Of a DNA stretch of 64,000 nt, positions 54,789-62,993 are shown piece after piece; positions within the stretch are counted from its first letter, which is position 1, and each line of letters starts with the position of its first letter. A model generated the notes under the pieces. It did not search any database. It was not told where the DNA came from and saw only the letters and a list, made by a program, of their open reading frames with translations. The translations under genes were made by a program, and so were the position numbers. The DNA is from Streptomyces sp. NBC_01460 (lineage in GTDB: Bacteria; Actinomycetota; Actinomycetes; Streptomycetales; Streptomycetaceae). The DNA is taken from assembly GCF_036227405.1 (NCBI RefSeq), contig NZ_CP109473.1, positions 3,782,001 to 3,846,000 of the forward strand, in the 5' to 3' direction.

Positions 54789-56231
54789 TCAGCGCCTGTT
54801 CTGCCACCCGTACTGACCCGGCTCGCCGTCCTGGTCCTCACCGTGGCCGGGCGCGGAACCGTCGCCCTGGTGGCCGCGGCCACCGTCGGCGTACGGACCG
54901 GGCCGGGCGGCGCCGTACCGGCCGTCGTGTCCGGCCTGGTACGGAGCGCCCTGGCCGCTGCCGTACTGACCGCCCTGGTCGTACTGACCGGCCTGTCCGT
55001 ACTGACCGGCCTGTCCGTACGGCGCGCCCTGTCCGTACTGCTGGCCGGCCGGGCCGCTGTTGTACTGCTGACCGGCCTGGGGCGCGCCGTACTGGCCGCC
55101 CTGGTCGTACTGGCCGCCGCCGTACTGGCCGCCCTGGTCGTACTGACCGTCGCCGTACTGGCCACCGGCGTACTGGCCACCGGCGTACTGGCCGCCCTGA
55201 TCGGCGCCGTACTGCCCCTGGCCGCCGTACTGCTGACCGCCCTGGCCGTTGCCGTACTGGCCGCCGCCCTGGGGCGCGCCGTACTGGCCGCCGCCCTGGG
55301 GCGCGCCGTACTGGCCGCCGCCCTGGGGCGCGCCATACTGGCCCGCCTGGCCGCCGTACTGCTGACCGCCCTGGCCGTTGCCGTACTGGCCGCCGCCGTA
55401 CTGGGCGCCCTGGTCGTACTGACCCGCCTGGCCGTACTGACCCGCCTGGCCCTCGTACCGGCCGCCGCCGTCGTACGGGGCGGGCTGGTCGTCGGCGTAC
55501 CGGTGGGCCGCGGGGCCCTGGCCGCCGTCGCCCGCTCCGCCGTACGGGCCCTCGCCCGGGCCTCCGTCGGAGGGGTCCTGGCCGTCGCCCCGCTGTGCGG
55601 TGCCTTCCTTCTTCGACTTGCCGCGCGCCCGCAGGAACTCGATCAGGATCGGCACCACGGAGATCAGCACGATCAGGATGAGGATCATCTCGATGTTCTC
55701 GTGCACGAACGCGACGTTGCCGAGGGCCGCGCCCAGCAGCGTCACCCCGACGCCCCAGAGCACGCCGCCGATGATGTTGAACGTGATGAACGAGCGGTAG
55801 TCCATCCGGCTCACACCGGCGATGATCGGCGTGAAGGTCCGGACGACGGGCACGAAGCGGGCCAGCACCAGCGACTTCGGGCCGTACTTCTCGAAGAACT
55901 CGTGCGCCTTCTCGACGTTCTCCTGCTTGAAGAGCCGGGAGTCCGGGCGCTTGAAGAGGGACGGGCCCACCTTGCGTCCGAAGAGATAGCCGACCTGGTC
56001 GCCGATGATCGCCGCCAGCGCGACCAGGAGGCAGACGAGCCACAGGGGGTACTTCAGGTCGCCGGTCGTGACCAGGAGGCCCGTGGTGAACAGCAGGGAG
56101 TCACCGGGGAGGAAGAAGCCGATGAGCAGCCCCGACTCGGCGAACACGATGAGCAGGAGGCCGGGGAGCCCGAAGGTGTTGAGCAGGTAATCCGGGTCCA
56201 GCCAGCTCGGGCCGAGCGCAAGCGTATTCAA
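54789..56231 (-). CDS. DedA-family membrane protein with long Gly-Gln-Tyr-rich tail
   Basis: 480 residues from TTG 56231; GGAG lies nine bases upstream. Residues 1-200 are an ordinary DedA/SNARE-associated (VTT) protein: AESGLLIGFFLPGDSLLFTTGLL, GDQVGYLFGRKVGPSLF, KYGPKSLVLARFVPVVRTFTPIIAGVSRM (in part, RFVPVVRTFTPIIAG) and SFITFNIIGGVLW. Bacterial DedA proteins flip or transport undecaprenyl phosphate and related lipids. Residues about 205-480 are unusual: a low-complexity tail of QYG, GGQYG, GQAGQYG and QGGQYGAP repeats with charged residues only near its two ends. It should be disordered and lies in the cytosol if the core topology is normal. Downstream terminator shared with the exporter gene. 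Confidence 0.9.
   Translation of the reverse strand: MNTLALGPSWLDPDYLLNTFGLPGLLLIVFAESGLLIGFFLPGDSLLFTTGLLVTTGDLKYPLWLVCLLVALAAIIGDQVGYLFGRKVGPSLFKRPDSRLFKQENVEKAHEFFEKYGPKSLVLARFVPVVRTFTPIIAGVSRMDYRSFITFNIIGGVLWGVGVTLLGAALGNVAFVHENIEMILILIVLISVVPILIEFLRARGKSKKEGTAQRGDGQDPSDGGPGEGPYGGAGDGGQGPAAHRYADDQPAPYDGGGRYEGQAGQYGQAGQYDQGAQYGGGQYGNGQGGQQYGGQAGQYGAPQGGGQYGAPQGGGQYGAPQGGGQYGNGQGGQQYGGQGQYGADQGGQYAGGQYAGGQYGDGQYDQGGQYGGGQYDQGGQYGAPQAGQQYNSGPAGQQYGQGAPYGQAGQYGQAGQYDQGGQYGSGQGAPYQAGHDGRYGAARPGPYADGGRGHQGDGSAPGHGEDQDGEPGQYGWQNRR
54850..55515. repeat. imperfect tandem repeats coding the GQYG tail
   Basis: Short units (mostly 12-30 bp, with GCCGTACTGGCC and GTACTGACC cores) are repeated many times. 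Three adjacent 27 bp units at about 55251-55334 each encode GAPQGGGQY. They lie in the tail of the DedA-like gene and would make it prone to length change by slippage. Confidence 0.75.
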
Positions 56232-56381
56232 GGGTCCGGGCTCCAGGGTGGGTCGATGTGCGGCGGCTGCGTGGCCGTCCCAAGCTATCAACGCCGGGGA
56301 GGACGCCAGGGTTCCACCGGCGTACGCGCGGATGCGCACGGCCCGGACCAGGGGAAAGCTGTCCGCAGGAGGTGCCACATC

Positions 56382-56747
56382 ATGGGCATTGAGGACTTCG
56401 GTGGCGGACAGACACCCCAGGCGGACGTCCTGGTCGTCACCACGAACGACGTTCCCGGCCACCAGGTGACGCAGGTCATCGGCGAGGTGTTCGGACTCAC
56501 GGTCCGCTCCCGCCACCTCGGTAGCCAGATCGGCGCCGGCCTGAAGTCGATGATCGGCGGCGAGCTGAAAGGGCTCACCAAGACCCTCGTCGAGACCCGC
56601 AACCAGGCGATGGAGCGGCTCGTCGACCAGGCCAGGGCGCGTGGCGCGAACGCGGTGCTGATGATGCGGTTCGACGTCAGCGAGGCCGCCGACGTGGGCA
56701 CCGAGGTGTGCGCCTACGGAACGGCCGCCGTGATCAGCAGGTCCTGA
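56382..56747 (+). CDS. YbjQ/UPF0145 family protein
   Basis: 121 residues. LVVTTNDVPGHQVTQVIGEVFGLTVRSRHLGSQIGAGLKSMIGGELKGLTKTLVETRNQAMERLVDQARARGANAVLMMRFD (in parts) is the whole UPF0145 signature. ATG 56382 has AGGAGG eight bases upstream. The family forms pentameric rings and its function is unsettled; it has been linked to envelope or metal stress. It is divergent from the dedA-like gene by 150 bp and 37 bp upstream of wrbA. Confidence 0.92.
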   Translation: MGIEDFGGGQTPQADVLVVTTNDVPGHQVTQVIGEVFGLTVRSRHLGSQIGAGLKSMIGGELKGLTKTLVETRNQAMERLVDQARARGANAVLMMRFDVSEAADVGTEVCAYGTAAVISRS

Positions 56748-56784
56748 CCGCACACCCCCTTTCCCCACCACCGGAGGTTCCCGC

Positions 56785-57408
56785 ATGCCCACGTCCGTCA
56801 ACATCGCCGTCGTCTACTACTCCTCCACCGGCACCGTCTCCACGATCGCCAAGGCCATCGCCGGGGACGCCGAGCACGCCGGTGCGCACGTGCGGCTGCG
56901 CAAGGTCGCCGAGCTCGCCCCGCAGGCCGCCATCGACTCCAATCCGGCCTGGGCCGAGCACGCCAAGGCGACCGCCGGCATCCCCGAGGTCTCGCCGGAC
57001 GACATGGTCTGGGCGGACGCGGTGATCTTCGGTACGCCCACCCGGTACGGCAACGTCACGGCCCAGCTCAAGCAGTTCCTCGACACACTGGGAGGCCTCT
57101 GGCAGGCGGGGAAGCTCGCCGACAAGGTCTACAGCGGTTTCACCGCGAGCAGCACCGCCCACGGGGGTCAGGAGTCGACCCTGCTGGCGCTGTACAACAC
57201 GATCCACCACTTCGGCGGCATCCTGGTCCCTCCGGGCTACACGGACCCCTCGAAGTTCGTCGACGGCAATCCGTACGGCACCTCCCACGTCTCGGGCCAG
57301 GGCGACATCCCGGTCGCCGAGCAGACCCTGACCGCCGCGCGCGTCCAGGCCGAGCGCGTCGTGAAGTTCACCCGGGCCATCAAGGCCGGACTCGCGGCCG
57401 AGGACTGA
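56785..57408 (+). CDS. wrbA: NAD(P)H:quinone oxidoreductase WrbA
   Basis: 207 residues. Flavodoxin-like: IAVVYYSSTGTVSTIAKAIAGDAEHAGAHVRL (FMN phosphate loop SSTGTVSTIA), PTRYGNVTAQLKQFLDTLGGLWQAGKLADKVYSGFTAS, HGGQESTLLALYNTIHHFGGILVPPGY (in parts). The YSSTG loop and GGLWQ/GGQEST motifs are specific to WrbA. It reduces quinones by two electrons, avoiding semiquinone radicals. GGAGG lies eight bases before the ATG. The gadB gene follows 15 bp after, so they may be cotranscribed. Confidence 0.94.
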   Translation: MPTSVNIAVVYYSSTGTVSTIAKAIAGDAEHAGAHVRLRKVAELAPQAAIDSNPAWAEHAKATAGIPEVSPDDMVWADAVIFGTPTRYGNVTAQLKQFLDTLGGLWQAGKLADKVYSGFTASSTAHGGQESTLLALYNTIHHFGGILVPPGYTDPSKFVDGNPYGTSHVSGQGDIPVAEQTLTAARVQAERVVKFTRAIKAGLAAED

Positions 57409-57423
57409 GGGGACCGTCCGCCG

Positions 57424-58848
57424 ATGCCACTCCACCAGGGTTCTCACGGCAAGCCCGCTCCGTCCGAGGAGCACCGCAGACTGGCGCTCAACCCGTTCTT
57501 CGGGGAGGCCGACCCGACCGCCCCCATGATCGCGGCGCCGCCGACGCACGTCCTCCCGGACGGCCCGCTGCCCCCGTCGACCGCGTACCGGCTCGTCCAC
57601 GACGAGCTGATGCTCGACGGGAACTCCCGGCTCAACCTCGCGACCTTCGTCACCACCTGGATGGAGCCCCAGGCCGGTGTGCTGATGGCCGAGTGCCGGG
57701 ACAAGAACATGATCGACAAGGACGAGTACCCGCGCACCGCCGAGCTGGAACGGCGCTGTGTGGCGATGCTCGCCGACCTCTGGAACGCCCCCGACCCGTC
57801 GACCGCGGTGGGCTGCTCGACGACGGGGTCGAGCGAGGCCTGCATGCTGGCGGGGCTGGCGCTCAAGCGGCGCTGGGCGGCCAGGAACGCCGACCGGTAC
57901 CCGGGGACCGCCCGGCCCAATCTGGTGATGGGCGTCAACGTGCAGGTCTGCTGGGACAAGTTCTGCAACTTCTGGGAGGTCGAGGCACGCCAGGTCCCCA
58001 TGGAGGGGGAGCGCTTCCATCTGGACCCGCAGGCGGCAGCCGAGCTGTGCGACGAGAACACCATCGGCGTGGTCGGGATCCTCGGCTCCACCTTCGACGG
58101 TTCCTACGAGCCGATCGCGGAGCTGTGTGCCGCTCTGGACGACCTCCAGGAGCGCACCGGGCTCGACATCCCGGTCCATGTCGACGGGGCCTCGGGGGCG
58201 ATGGTCGCACCGTTCCTCGACCCGGACCTGGTGTGGGACTTCCGGCTCCCCCGGGTGTCCTCGATCAACACCTCCGGGCACAAGTACGGCCTGGTCTACC
58301 CGGGGGTGGGGTGGGCGCTGTGGCGCTCGCCGGCCGAGCTGCCGGAGGAACTGGTCTTCCGGGTGAACTACCTGGGCGGTGACATGCCGACCTTCGCCCT
58401 GAACTTCTCCCGGCCCGGCGCGCAGGTGGTGGCGCAGTACTACACGTTCGTGCGGCTGGGCCGGGAGGGCTACCGGGCCGTCCAGCAGACGTCCCGGGAC
58501 ATCGCGGGGCGGCTCGCCGGAGAGTTCGAGGCCCTGGACGACTTCAGACTGCTGACCCGGGGCGACGACCTCCCGGTGTTCGCCGTGACGACGAAACCTG
58601 AGGTGAAGGCGTACGACGTGTTCGACGTGTCGAGGCGGCTCCGGGAGCGCGGCTGGCTGGTGCCGGCGTACACCTTCCCCGCCAACCGCCAGGACCTCTC
58701 GGTGCTGCGCGTCGTGTGCCGCAACGGATTCTCCTCGGACCTCGCGGAGCTGCTGCTGGACGACCTGCGCAGACTGCTGCCCGAACTGCGCGGGCAGGCG
58801 CACCCGTTGCACCGGGACCGGCAGGCCCAGACGGCCTTCCACCACTGA
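57424..58848 (+). CDS. gadB: glutamate decarboxylase
   Basis: 474 residues, the bacterial Gad length. Group II PLP decarboxylase: MEPQAGVLMAE, GCSTTGSSEACMLAGLALKRRW, VHVDGASGAM with D254, and the Schiff-base Lys K287 in SGHKYGLVYPG. FRVNYLGGDMPTFALNFSRPGAQVVAQYY is the Gad-specific segment. It makes GABA from glutamate while consuming a proton, giving acid resistance or feeding the GABA shunt. No partner antiporter gene is adjacent. It is coupled with wrbA upstream and converges with an ABC-2 permease gene. Confidence 0.95.
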   Translation: MPLHQGSHGKPAPSEEHRRLALNPFFGEADPTAPMIAAPPTHVLPDGPLPPSTAYRLVHDELMLDGNSRLNLATFVTTWMEPQAGVLMAECRDKNMIDKDEYPRTAELERRCVAMLADLWNAPDPSTAVGCSTTGSSEACMLAGLALKRRWAARNADRYPGTARPNLVMGVNVQVCWDKFCNFWEVEARQVPMEGERFHLDPQAAAELCDENTIGVVGILGSTFDGSYEPIAELCAALDDLQERTGLDIPVHVDGASGAMVAPFLDPDLVWDFRLPRVSSINTSGHKYGLVYPGVGWALWRSPAELPEELVFRVNYLGGDMPTFALNFSRPGAQVVAQYYTFVRLGREGYRAVQQTSRDIAGRLAGEFEALDDFRLLTRGDDLPVFAVTTKPEVKAYDVFDVSRRLRERGWLVPAYTFPANRQDLSVLRVVCRNGFSSDLAELLLDDLRRLLPELRGQAHPLHRDRQAQTAFHH

Positions 58849-58866
58849 GGCCCCGCGGGGCGGTGG

Positions 58867-59673
58867 TCATCGGTCGATCCGTGCGAACCTCCTCACGGCC
58901 AGGGGGAGGAACAGGACGAGCAGCGCCACCGGCCAGGCCACGGCGAGGAGTCCGGCGTGTTCGGCGGCCCAGGAGCCCGAGGCTCCTCCCGGGTTGCCGA
59001 ACAGGCCGCGTACCGCTGTCGCCGTGGCCGACATCGGGTTCCACTCGACCACCGCGCCCAGCCATCCAGGCATCGACTCCGGCGAGGCGAAGACGTTGGA
59101 GAGGAAGCCGACCGGCCAGACCAGGATCTGCACGGCCTGCACCATCTCGGGCCGGCCGGCCACCATCGCGAGGTGGATGCCGATCCACAGCATCGCGAAC
59201 CGCAGCAGGAGGAGCAGCCCCAGCGCCGCCAGGGCCGCGGCCGTGCCCTTGTGCCAGCGCCAGCCGAGGGCGTACCCCACTCCGGTCATCACGGCCAGCG
59301 CGGCCACCGACTGGAGCATGTCGGCGGCACTCCGCCCGGCCAGGACCGCGCCCGAGGCCATCGGCATGGAACGGAACCGGTCGATGACGCCCTTGTTCAG
59401 GTCCTGGGTGACCGCCAGCATCGTGCCCTCCAGGCCGAAGGCCATGGTCAGCGCGAGCATGCCGGGCACCAGGAAGTCGGTGTTGTCCCCGTCGACCCCG
59501 GAACCGCCGCCCACCAGGTAGTTGAACATCAGGAGCAGCATCACCGGGAAGACCAGGCCGACGACCACCTGGACGGGCTGCCGTGCCCAGTGCGCCAGTT
59601 CGCGCCGGGTCATCGTCCAGGAGTCGGTCAGCGCCCAGCCGACGCGCCCCGGGCCCGCCGTCGCCGTACTCAT
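58867..59673 (-). CDS. ABC-2 type multidrug export permease
   Basis: 268 residues with six membrane helices. [34 protein letters not shown] (start) and [46 protein letters not shown] (in part) are typical of the DrrB/daunorubicin-resistance permease group. The start ATG overlaps the ATPase stop by ATGA. The two genes form an exporter, probably for a hydrophobic drug or metabolite, under PadR control. It converges with gadB, 18 bp apart. Confidence 0.92.
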   Translation of the reverse strand: MSTATAGPGRVGWALTDSWTMTRRELAHWARQPVQVVVGLVFPVMLLLMFNYLVGGGSGVDGDNTDFLVPGMLALTMAFGLEGTMLAVTQDLNKGVIDRFRSMPMASGAVLAGRSAADMLQSVAALAVMTGVGYALGWRWHKGTAAALAALGLLLLLRFAMLWIGIHLAMVAGRPEMVQAVQILVWPVGFLSNVFASPESMPGWLGAVVEWNPMSATATAVRGLFGNPGGASGSWAAEHAGLLAVAWPVALLVLFLPLAVRRFARIDR

Positions 59674-60635
59674 GCCGCCACCTCCGTGTCGATGGGTGCG
59701 GGGGTCCCGCCCCCGGTGAGCGAGAGGAACACCTCGTCCAGCGTCGGGCGGCGCACCGCGATGTCCTCCGCCTCGATGCCCGCCTCCTCCAGCGCCCGTA
59801 CGGTCCGGGTCAGGGCCGCCATGCGGTCCGGGGCGGGCGCGCGGAGCAGCCGTCTGTCCGCGTCCACGGTGACCCCTTCGCCCAGCAGTCCGGCCGCTTC
59901 CCCCAGGCGGTCCGCGTCGCGGACGACCACGTCGACGCGGTCGCCGCCGACCATCGCCTTGAGCCGGTCGGCCGTGCCCTCCGCGATGACCCGGCCGTCG
60001 TCGATCACCGAGATCCGGTCGGCCAGCTGGTCCGCCTCCTCCAGGTACTGCGTGGTCAGCAGCACGGTGGTGCCGCCGACCGCGAGGGAGCGGACCGCGG
60101 CCCACACCTCGGCCCTGCCCCGCGGGTCGAGCCCCGTGGTGGGCTCGTCGAGGAAGAGCACCTCCGGGTCGGTGATCAGCGACGCGGCCAGGTCGAGGCG
60201 GCGCCGCATGCCCCCGCTGTACTGCTTGACCGCCTTGCGGCCGGTGTCGGCCAGCCCGAACCGCTCCAGCAGTTCGTCGGCCCGCCGCCCCGCCCGGCGT
60301 GCGCCCAGGTGGTACAGGCGGCCGAACATCTCCAGGTTCTGCCGGCCGCCGAGCTCCTCGTCCACCGCCGCGTGCTGCCCGAGCAGCCCGATCCGCCGCC
60401 TGACCTCGGCGGGCTCGGACCACACGTCGAACCCCGCCACCTCCACCCGGCCCTCGTCGTGCCGCAGCAGGGTCGTCAGCACGCGCACGGCGGTGGTCTT
60501 GCCCGCCCCGTTCGGACCGAGGACCCCATGGACCGAACCGCCGCGGACGGCGAGGTCCAGGCCGTTCAGGGCGCGCTTCCCTCCGTACCGCTTGTGCACT
60601 CCTTCGACGACGATCGCGTCGCTCACGGTGCCCAC
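59670..60635 (-). CDS. ABC-2 export ATPase, DrrA family
   Basis: 321 residues from a GTG at 60635; a second GTG at 60626 is equally possible. Walker [13 protein letters not shown]-loop [20 protein letters not shown], signature [11 protein letters not shown], Walker [17 protein letters not shown]-loop TTQYLEEAD. The C-terminal extension, including [22 protein letters not shown], is the DrrA-type domain. It powers the permease next to it. The padR gene is just upstream on the same strand, separated by 77 bp holding a perfect PadR palindrome and a second copy. Confidence 0.94.
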   Translation of the reverse strand: MGTVSDAIVVEGVHKRYGGKRALNGLDLAVRGGSVHGVLGPNGAGKTTAVRVLTTLLRHDEGRVEVAGFDVWSEPAEVRRRIGLLGQHAAVDEELGGRQNLEMFGRLYHLGARRAGRRADELLERFGLADTGRKAVKQYSGGMRRRLDLAASLITDPEVLFLDEPTTGLDPRGRAEVWAAVRSLAVGGTTVLLTTQYLEEADQLADRISVIDDGRVIAEGTADRLKAMVGGDRVDVVVRDADRLGEAAGLLGEGVTVDADRRLLRAPAPDRMAALTRTVRALEEAGIEAEDIAVRRPTLDEVFLSLTGGGTPAPIDTEVAA

Positions 60636-60652
60636 CAGCCCCTCCCACTCGC

Positions 60653-60670
60653 GTAGTCAAACTTGACTAC
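60653..60670. promoter_or_regulatory. perfect PadR operator palindrome upstream of the ABC exporter
   Basis: GTAGTCAA-AC-TTGACTAC, two 8 bp arms with a 2 bp centre, 18-35 bp before the ATPase start. Two more copies of the motif are near the padR gene. Confidence 0.85.
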
Positions 60671-60698
60671 CAGGCCGAAGGTAAACCCGCCGACCTCA

Positions 60699-60716
60699 TT
60701 AGTCAAACTTGATCAG
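60699..60716. promoter_or_regulatory. second PadR operator at the end of padR
   Basis: TTAGTCAA-AC-TTGATCAG, differing from the perfect palindrome in the right arm (GACTAC to GATCAG). It overlaps the padR stop codon and lies 29 bp from the first operator. Confidence 0.7.
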
Positions 60717-61354
60717 CGCGTATCCCCGGCGTCGGGGACGCCCGTCGCGTAAGGGTTCTCCTGCCCCTCGGAGAGCACTCCGACGAAGGGCTCCCCCTCA
60801 CCCGCGAAGGTGTACGCCCCCGCCTCGACACGGGCGATCAGACCCCGGGTCCACTCGGCACCGGCATCCGCGGAGTGGACCCACATGTTCATGATCTCGC
60901 CGATGTGCCCGAGCACCTCCGGGCCCTCGGACGGGGTGTAGTGCTCCGTGACCGCCGCCCTCCACCCCTCGATGGCGGCGACGCGCTCCCTCAGGAGCGA
61001 GACCGCCTCGGCCCGCTCCAGATCGACGATGAAGCCGATGCCGGCCGAGAGCACGTCCACGCTCTGGTCGTACGAGGTCAGCGAGGACCGCAGCAGGGCG
61101 AAGAACTCCTCCGTACCCCGGTCGGTGATCTCGTACTCGGTGCGGGGCGGGCCGCCGGCCGTGGACGGGGCGATCTCGTGGGCGAGCAGCAGCCCTTGCT
61201 TCGCCATCTGCTTCAGCGCGTGGTAGATCGACCCGGGCTTGGCGCTGGACCACTCGTGGGCGCCCCAGTACTCCAGGTCGTTGCGCACCTGGTAGCCGTG
61301 CGCACGGCCGTGCTGTCGCACGGCCCCCAGGACCAGGAGACGGATCGCCGACAT
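60713..61354 (-). CDS. PadR-family transcriptional regulator
   Basis: 213 residues from ATG 61354 (GAGGG eight bases upstream). Winged helix 1-95 (LLVLGAVRQHGRAHGYQVRNDLEYWGAHEWSSAKPGSIYHALKQMAKQGLL) and a long C-terminal dimerisation helix set (Vir_act_alpha_C type). It lies upstream of an ABC-2 exporter and has matching operators before both transcription units, so it represses itself and the exporter and is probably released by the exporter's substrate, as with LadR/PadR members. Confidence 0.93.
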   Translation of the reverse strand: MSAIRLLVLGAVRQHGRAHGYQVRNDLEYWGAHEWSSAKPGSIYHALKQMAKQGLLLAHEIAPSTAGGPPRTEYEITDRGTEEFFALLRSSLTSYDQSVDVLSAGIGFIVDLERAEAVSLLRERVAAIEGWRAAVTEHYTPSEGPEVLGHIGEIMNMWVHSADAGAEWTRGLIARVEAGAYTFAGEGEPFVGVLSEGQENPYATGVPDAGDTR

Positions 61355-61368
61355 CGCACCCACCCTCT

Positions 61369-61386
61369 GTAGTCAACTTTGACCAG
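61369..61386. promoter_or_regulatory. third PadR operator upstream of padR
   Basis: GTAGTCAA-CT-TTGACCAG, 15 bp before the padR start, so it would cover the padR promoter. Left arm is identical to the perfect palindrome; right arm has two changes. Confidence 0.75.
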
Positions 61387-61481
61387 GGTAGCCCGCCTCT
61401 TCGGCGCCCGGATCGAGGGCCACCCCGGCGACCGACGTCCGAGCGGCCCGGGTGCTCGCCGCCTCCGGGACCGCGTCGGAA

Positions 61482-62939
61482 TCAGAAGGGAAAGACCGTC
61501 CGCCCGTGCTGCACCGAGATCCACTTCCGGGTGGTGAAGGCCTCCACAGCGGCCTCGCCGTTCAGCCGTCCCATTCCGGAACTCTTCTCGCCCCCGAACG
61601 CGACCGCCGGATCGTCCTGCACGGTCGCGCCGTTGACGTGGAACATCCCGCCCGAGATCCGCCGGGCGAACCGCACACCGCGCTCGGCGTCCGCCGTGTG
61701 GACGGCGCCGCTCAGCCCGTACGGGCTGTCGTTGACGATGCGCACGGCGTCGTCCTCCCCGTCGAACGGCAGCAGGAGCGCCACGGGGCCGAAGATCTCC
61801 TGCTCCAGGAGCGGTGACCCCTCCGGCAGTCCGGCCAGCACGGTCGGCTCGACGAGGTTGCCGCGCGTGCGGCCCCGGACGAGCGGGGTGGCGCCGGCCT
61901 CGATCGCCCCGTCGACCAGCGCGGTGAGCGCCTCGGCCTGAAGGGCGCTGATGACCGGCCCGATGCGGGTGTCCGGGTCCCGCGGATCCCCCGAGGTGAG
62001 GGCGGACACCGCCGCCGTGAACCGCTCGGTGAACTCCCTCTCCACGGAACGGTCCACCAGGATGCGGTTGGCGGCCATGCTGACCTGCCCCTGGAACACG
62101 AAGCGGCTGTAGACCGCGGCCCGGACGGCGTGGTCGAGGTCGGCGTCCTCCAGGACGACCAGGGCGCTGTTGCCGCTCAGTTCGAGGATGGTCCGCTTGA
62201 ACAGTCCGGCGGCGACGGCGGCCACATGACGGCCGACCCGGTCCGAGCCGGTGAACGAGATCACCTTGGGCACAGGGTGCTCGATGAAGCTGTCACCTAT
62301 CTCGGCGCTGTCGGTGACCACGACGTTGAGGAGCCCGGCGGGCAGCCCCGCGTCCTCGAAGATCCGGGCGACCAGCCCCCCGCCGGCGATCGGCGCGTTC
62401 TGATGGGGCTTCACCACGACCGCGTTCCCGAGCGCGAGCGCGGGTGCGACGGTCTTCACCGTCACCAGGAAGGGGAAGTTGAAGGCACTGATCACCCCGA
62501 CGACCCCGACGGGCAGCCGGTAGACCCGGTTCTCCTTGCCGTCGGTGACCGAGGGAAGCAGTCCGGCCATCGGGCGGGTCGCCTGACCGGCGGCCTCACG
62601 CAGGAATTCCCGCGCGGCACGCACCTCGTACGCGGCCCTCGGCCGGGTGCCGCCGAGCTCGTCGACGATCAGCTCGGCGATTTCCTCGGCGCGTTCCCCG
62701 ACGAGCCGTGCGGCGTTCTCCAGGACGCCCCTGCGCGCATAGGGGCCGACGGCCTCCCATTCCCGCTGCGCGCGTTCGGCCGCCCGATAGGCCCGGTCGA
62801 CCTCCGCCGCGGTGGCCACGGTGATGGAGCAGAGTTTTTCGCCGTTGTAGGGATTGAAATCAATGATGTCCCACTCACCGTTGCCGGTCAGCCACTCGCC
62901 GTCGATGTACTGGTGGGCCAGTTCATTGAGGAAGGACAT
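61482..62939 (-). CDS. aldehyde-dehydrogenase-superfamily protein with catalytic Cys replaced by Ser
   Basis: 485 residues from ATG 62939 (AAGGGA upstream). Full ALDH fold of the benzaldehyde/vanillin dehydrogenase kind: oxyanion Asn N154 in FNFP, cofactor Lys K177 in VVVKPHQNAP, FTGSDRVGRHVA, general base E253 in ILELSGNSALVVL, and QEIFGPVALLLPF. The nucleophile motif GQ-x-C-M appears as GQVSM, so S287 (codon 62079-62081, AGC) stands where Cys is expected. The bases are clear. It may be inactive as a dehydrogenase, act by another mechanism, or bind a ligand. It lies downstream of an XRE regulator (54 bp) with which it may be cotranscribed. Confidence 0.9.
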   Translation of the reverse strand: MSFLNELAHQYIDGEWLTGNGEWDIIDFNPYNGEKLCSITVATAAEVDRAYRAAERAQREWEAVGPYARRGVLENAARLVGERAEEIAELIVDELGGTRPRAAYEVRAAREFLREAAGQATRPMAGLLPSVTDGKENRVYRLPVGVVGVISAFNFPFLVTVKTVAPALALGNAVVVKPHQNAPIAGGGLVARIFEDAGLPAGLLNVVVTDSAEIGDSFIEHPVPKVISFTGSDRVGRHVAAVAAGLFKRTILELSGNSALVVLEDADLDHAVRAAVYSRFVFQGQVSMAANRILVDRSVEREFTERFTAAVSALTSGDPRDPDTRIGPVISALQAEALTALVDGAIEAGATPLVRGRTRGNLVEPTVLAGLPEGSPLLEQEIFGPVALLLPFDGEDDAVRIVNDSPYGLSGAVHTADAERGVRFARRISGGMFHVNGATVQDDPAVAFGGEKSSGMGRLNGEAAVEAFTTRKWISVQHGRTVFPF

Positions 62940-62993
62940 GCAATCCCTTACTGCAGGCGCAGACTCCTGTCGGTCAGTCATCGTACGTGGAAA

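Noticed and set aside
54771..56747. 658-codon plus-strand frame across the DedA-like gene
   Set aside because: Arises from repetitive antisense of the QYG-coding tail; the only real part is the YbjQ protein starting at 56382.
57003..58848. Possible frameshift or fusion of wrbA and gadB
   Set aside because: The genes are complete, with stop and start 15 bp apart and separate family boundaries.
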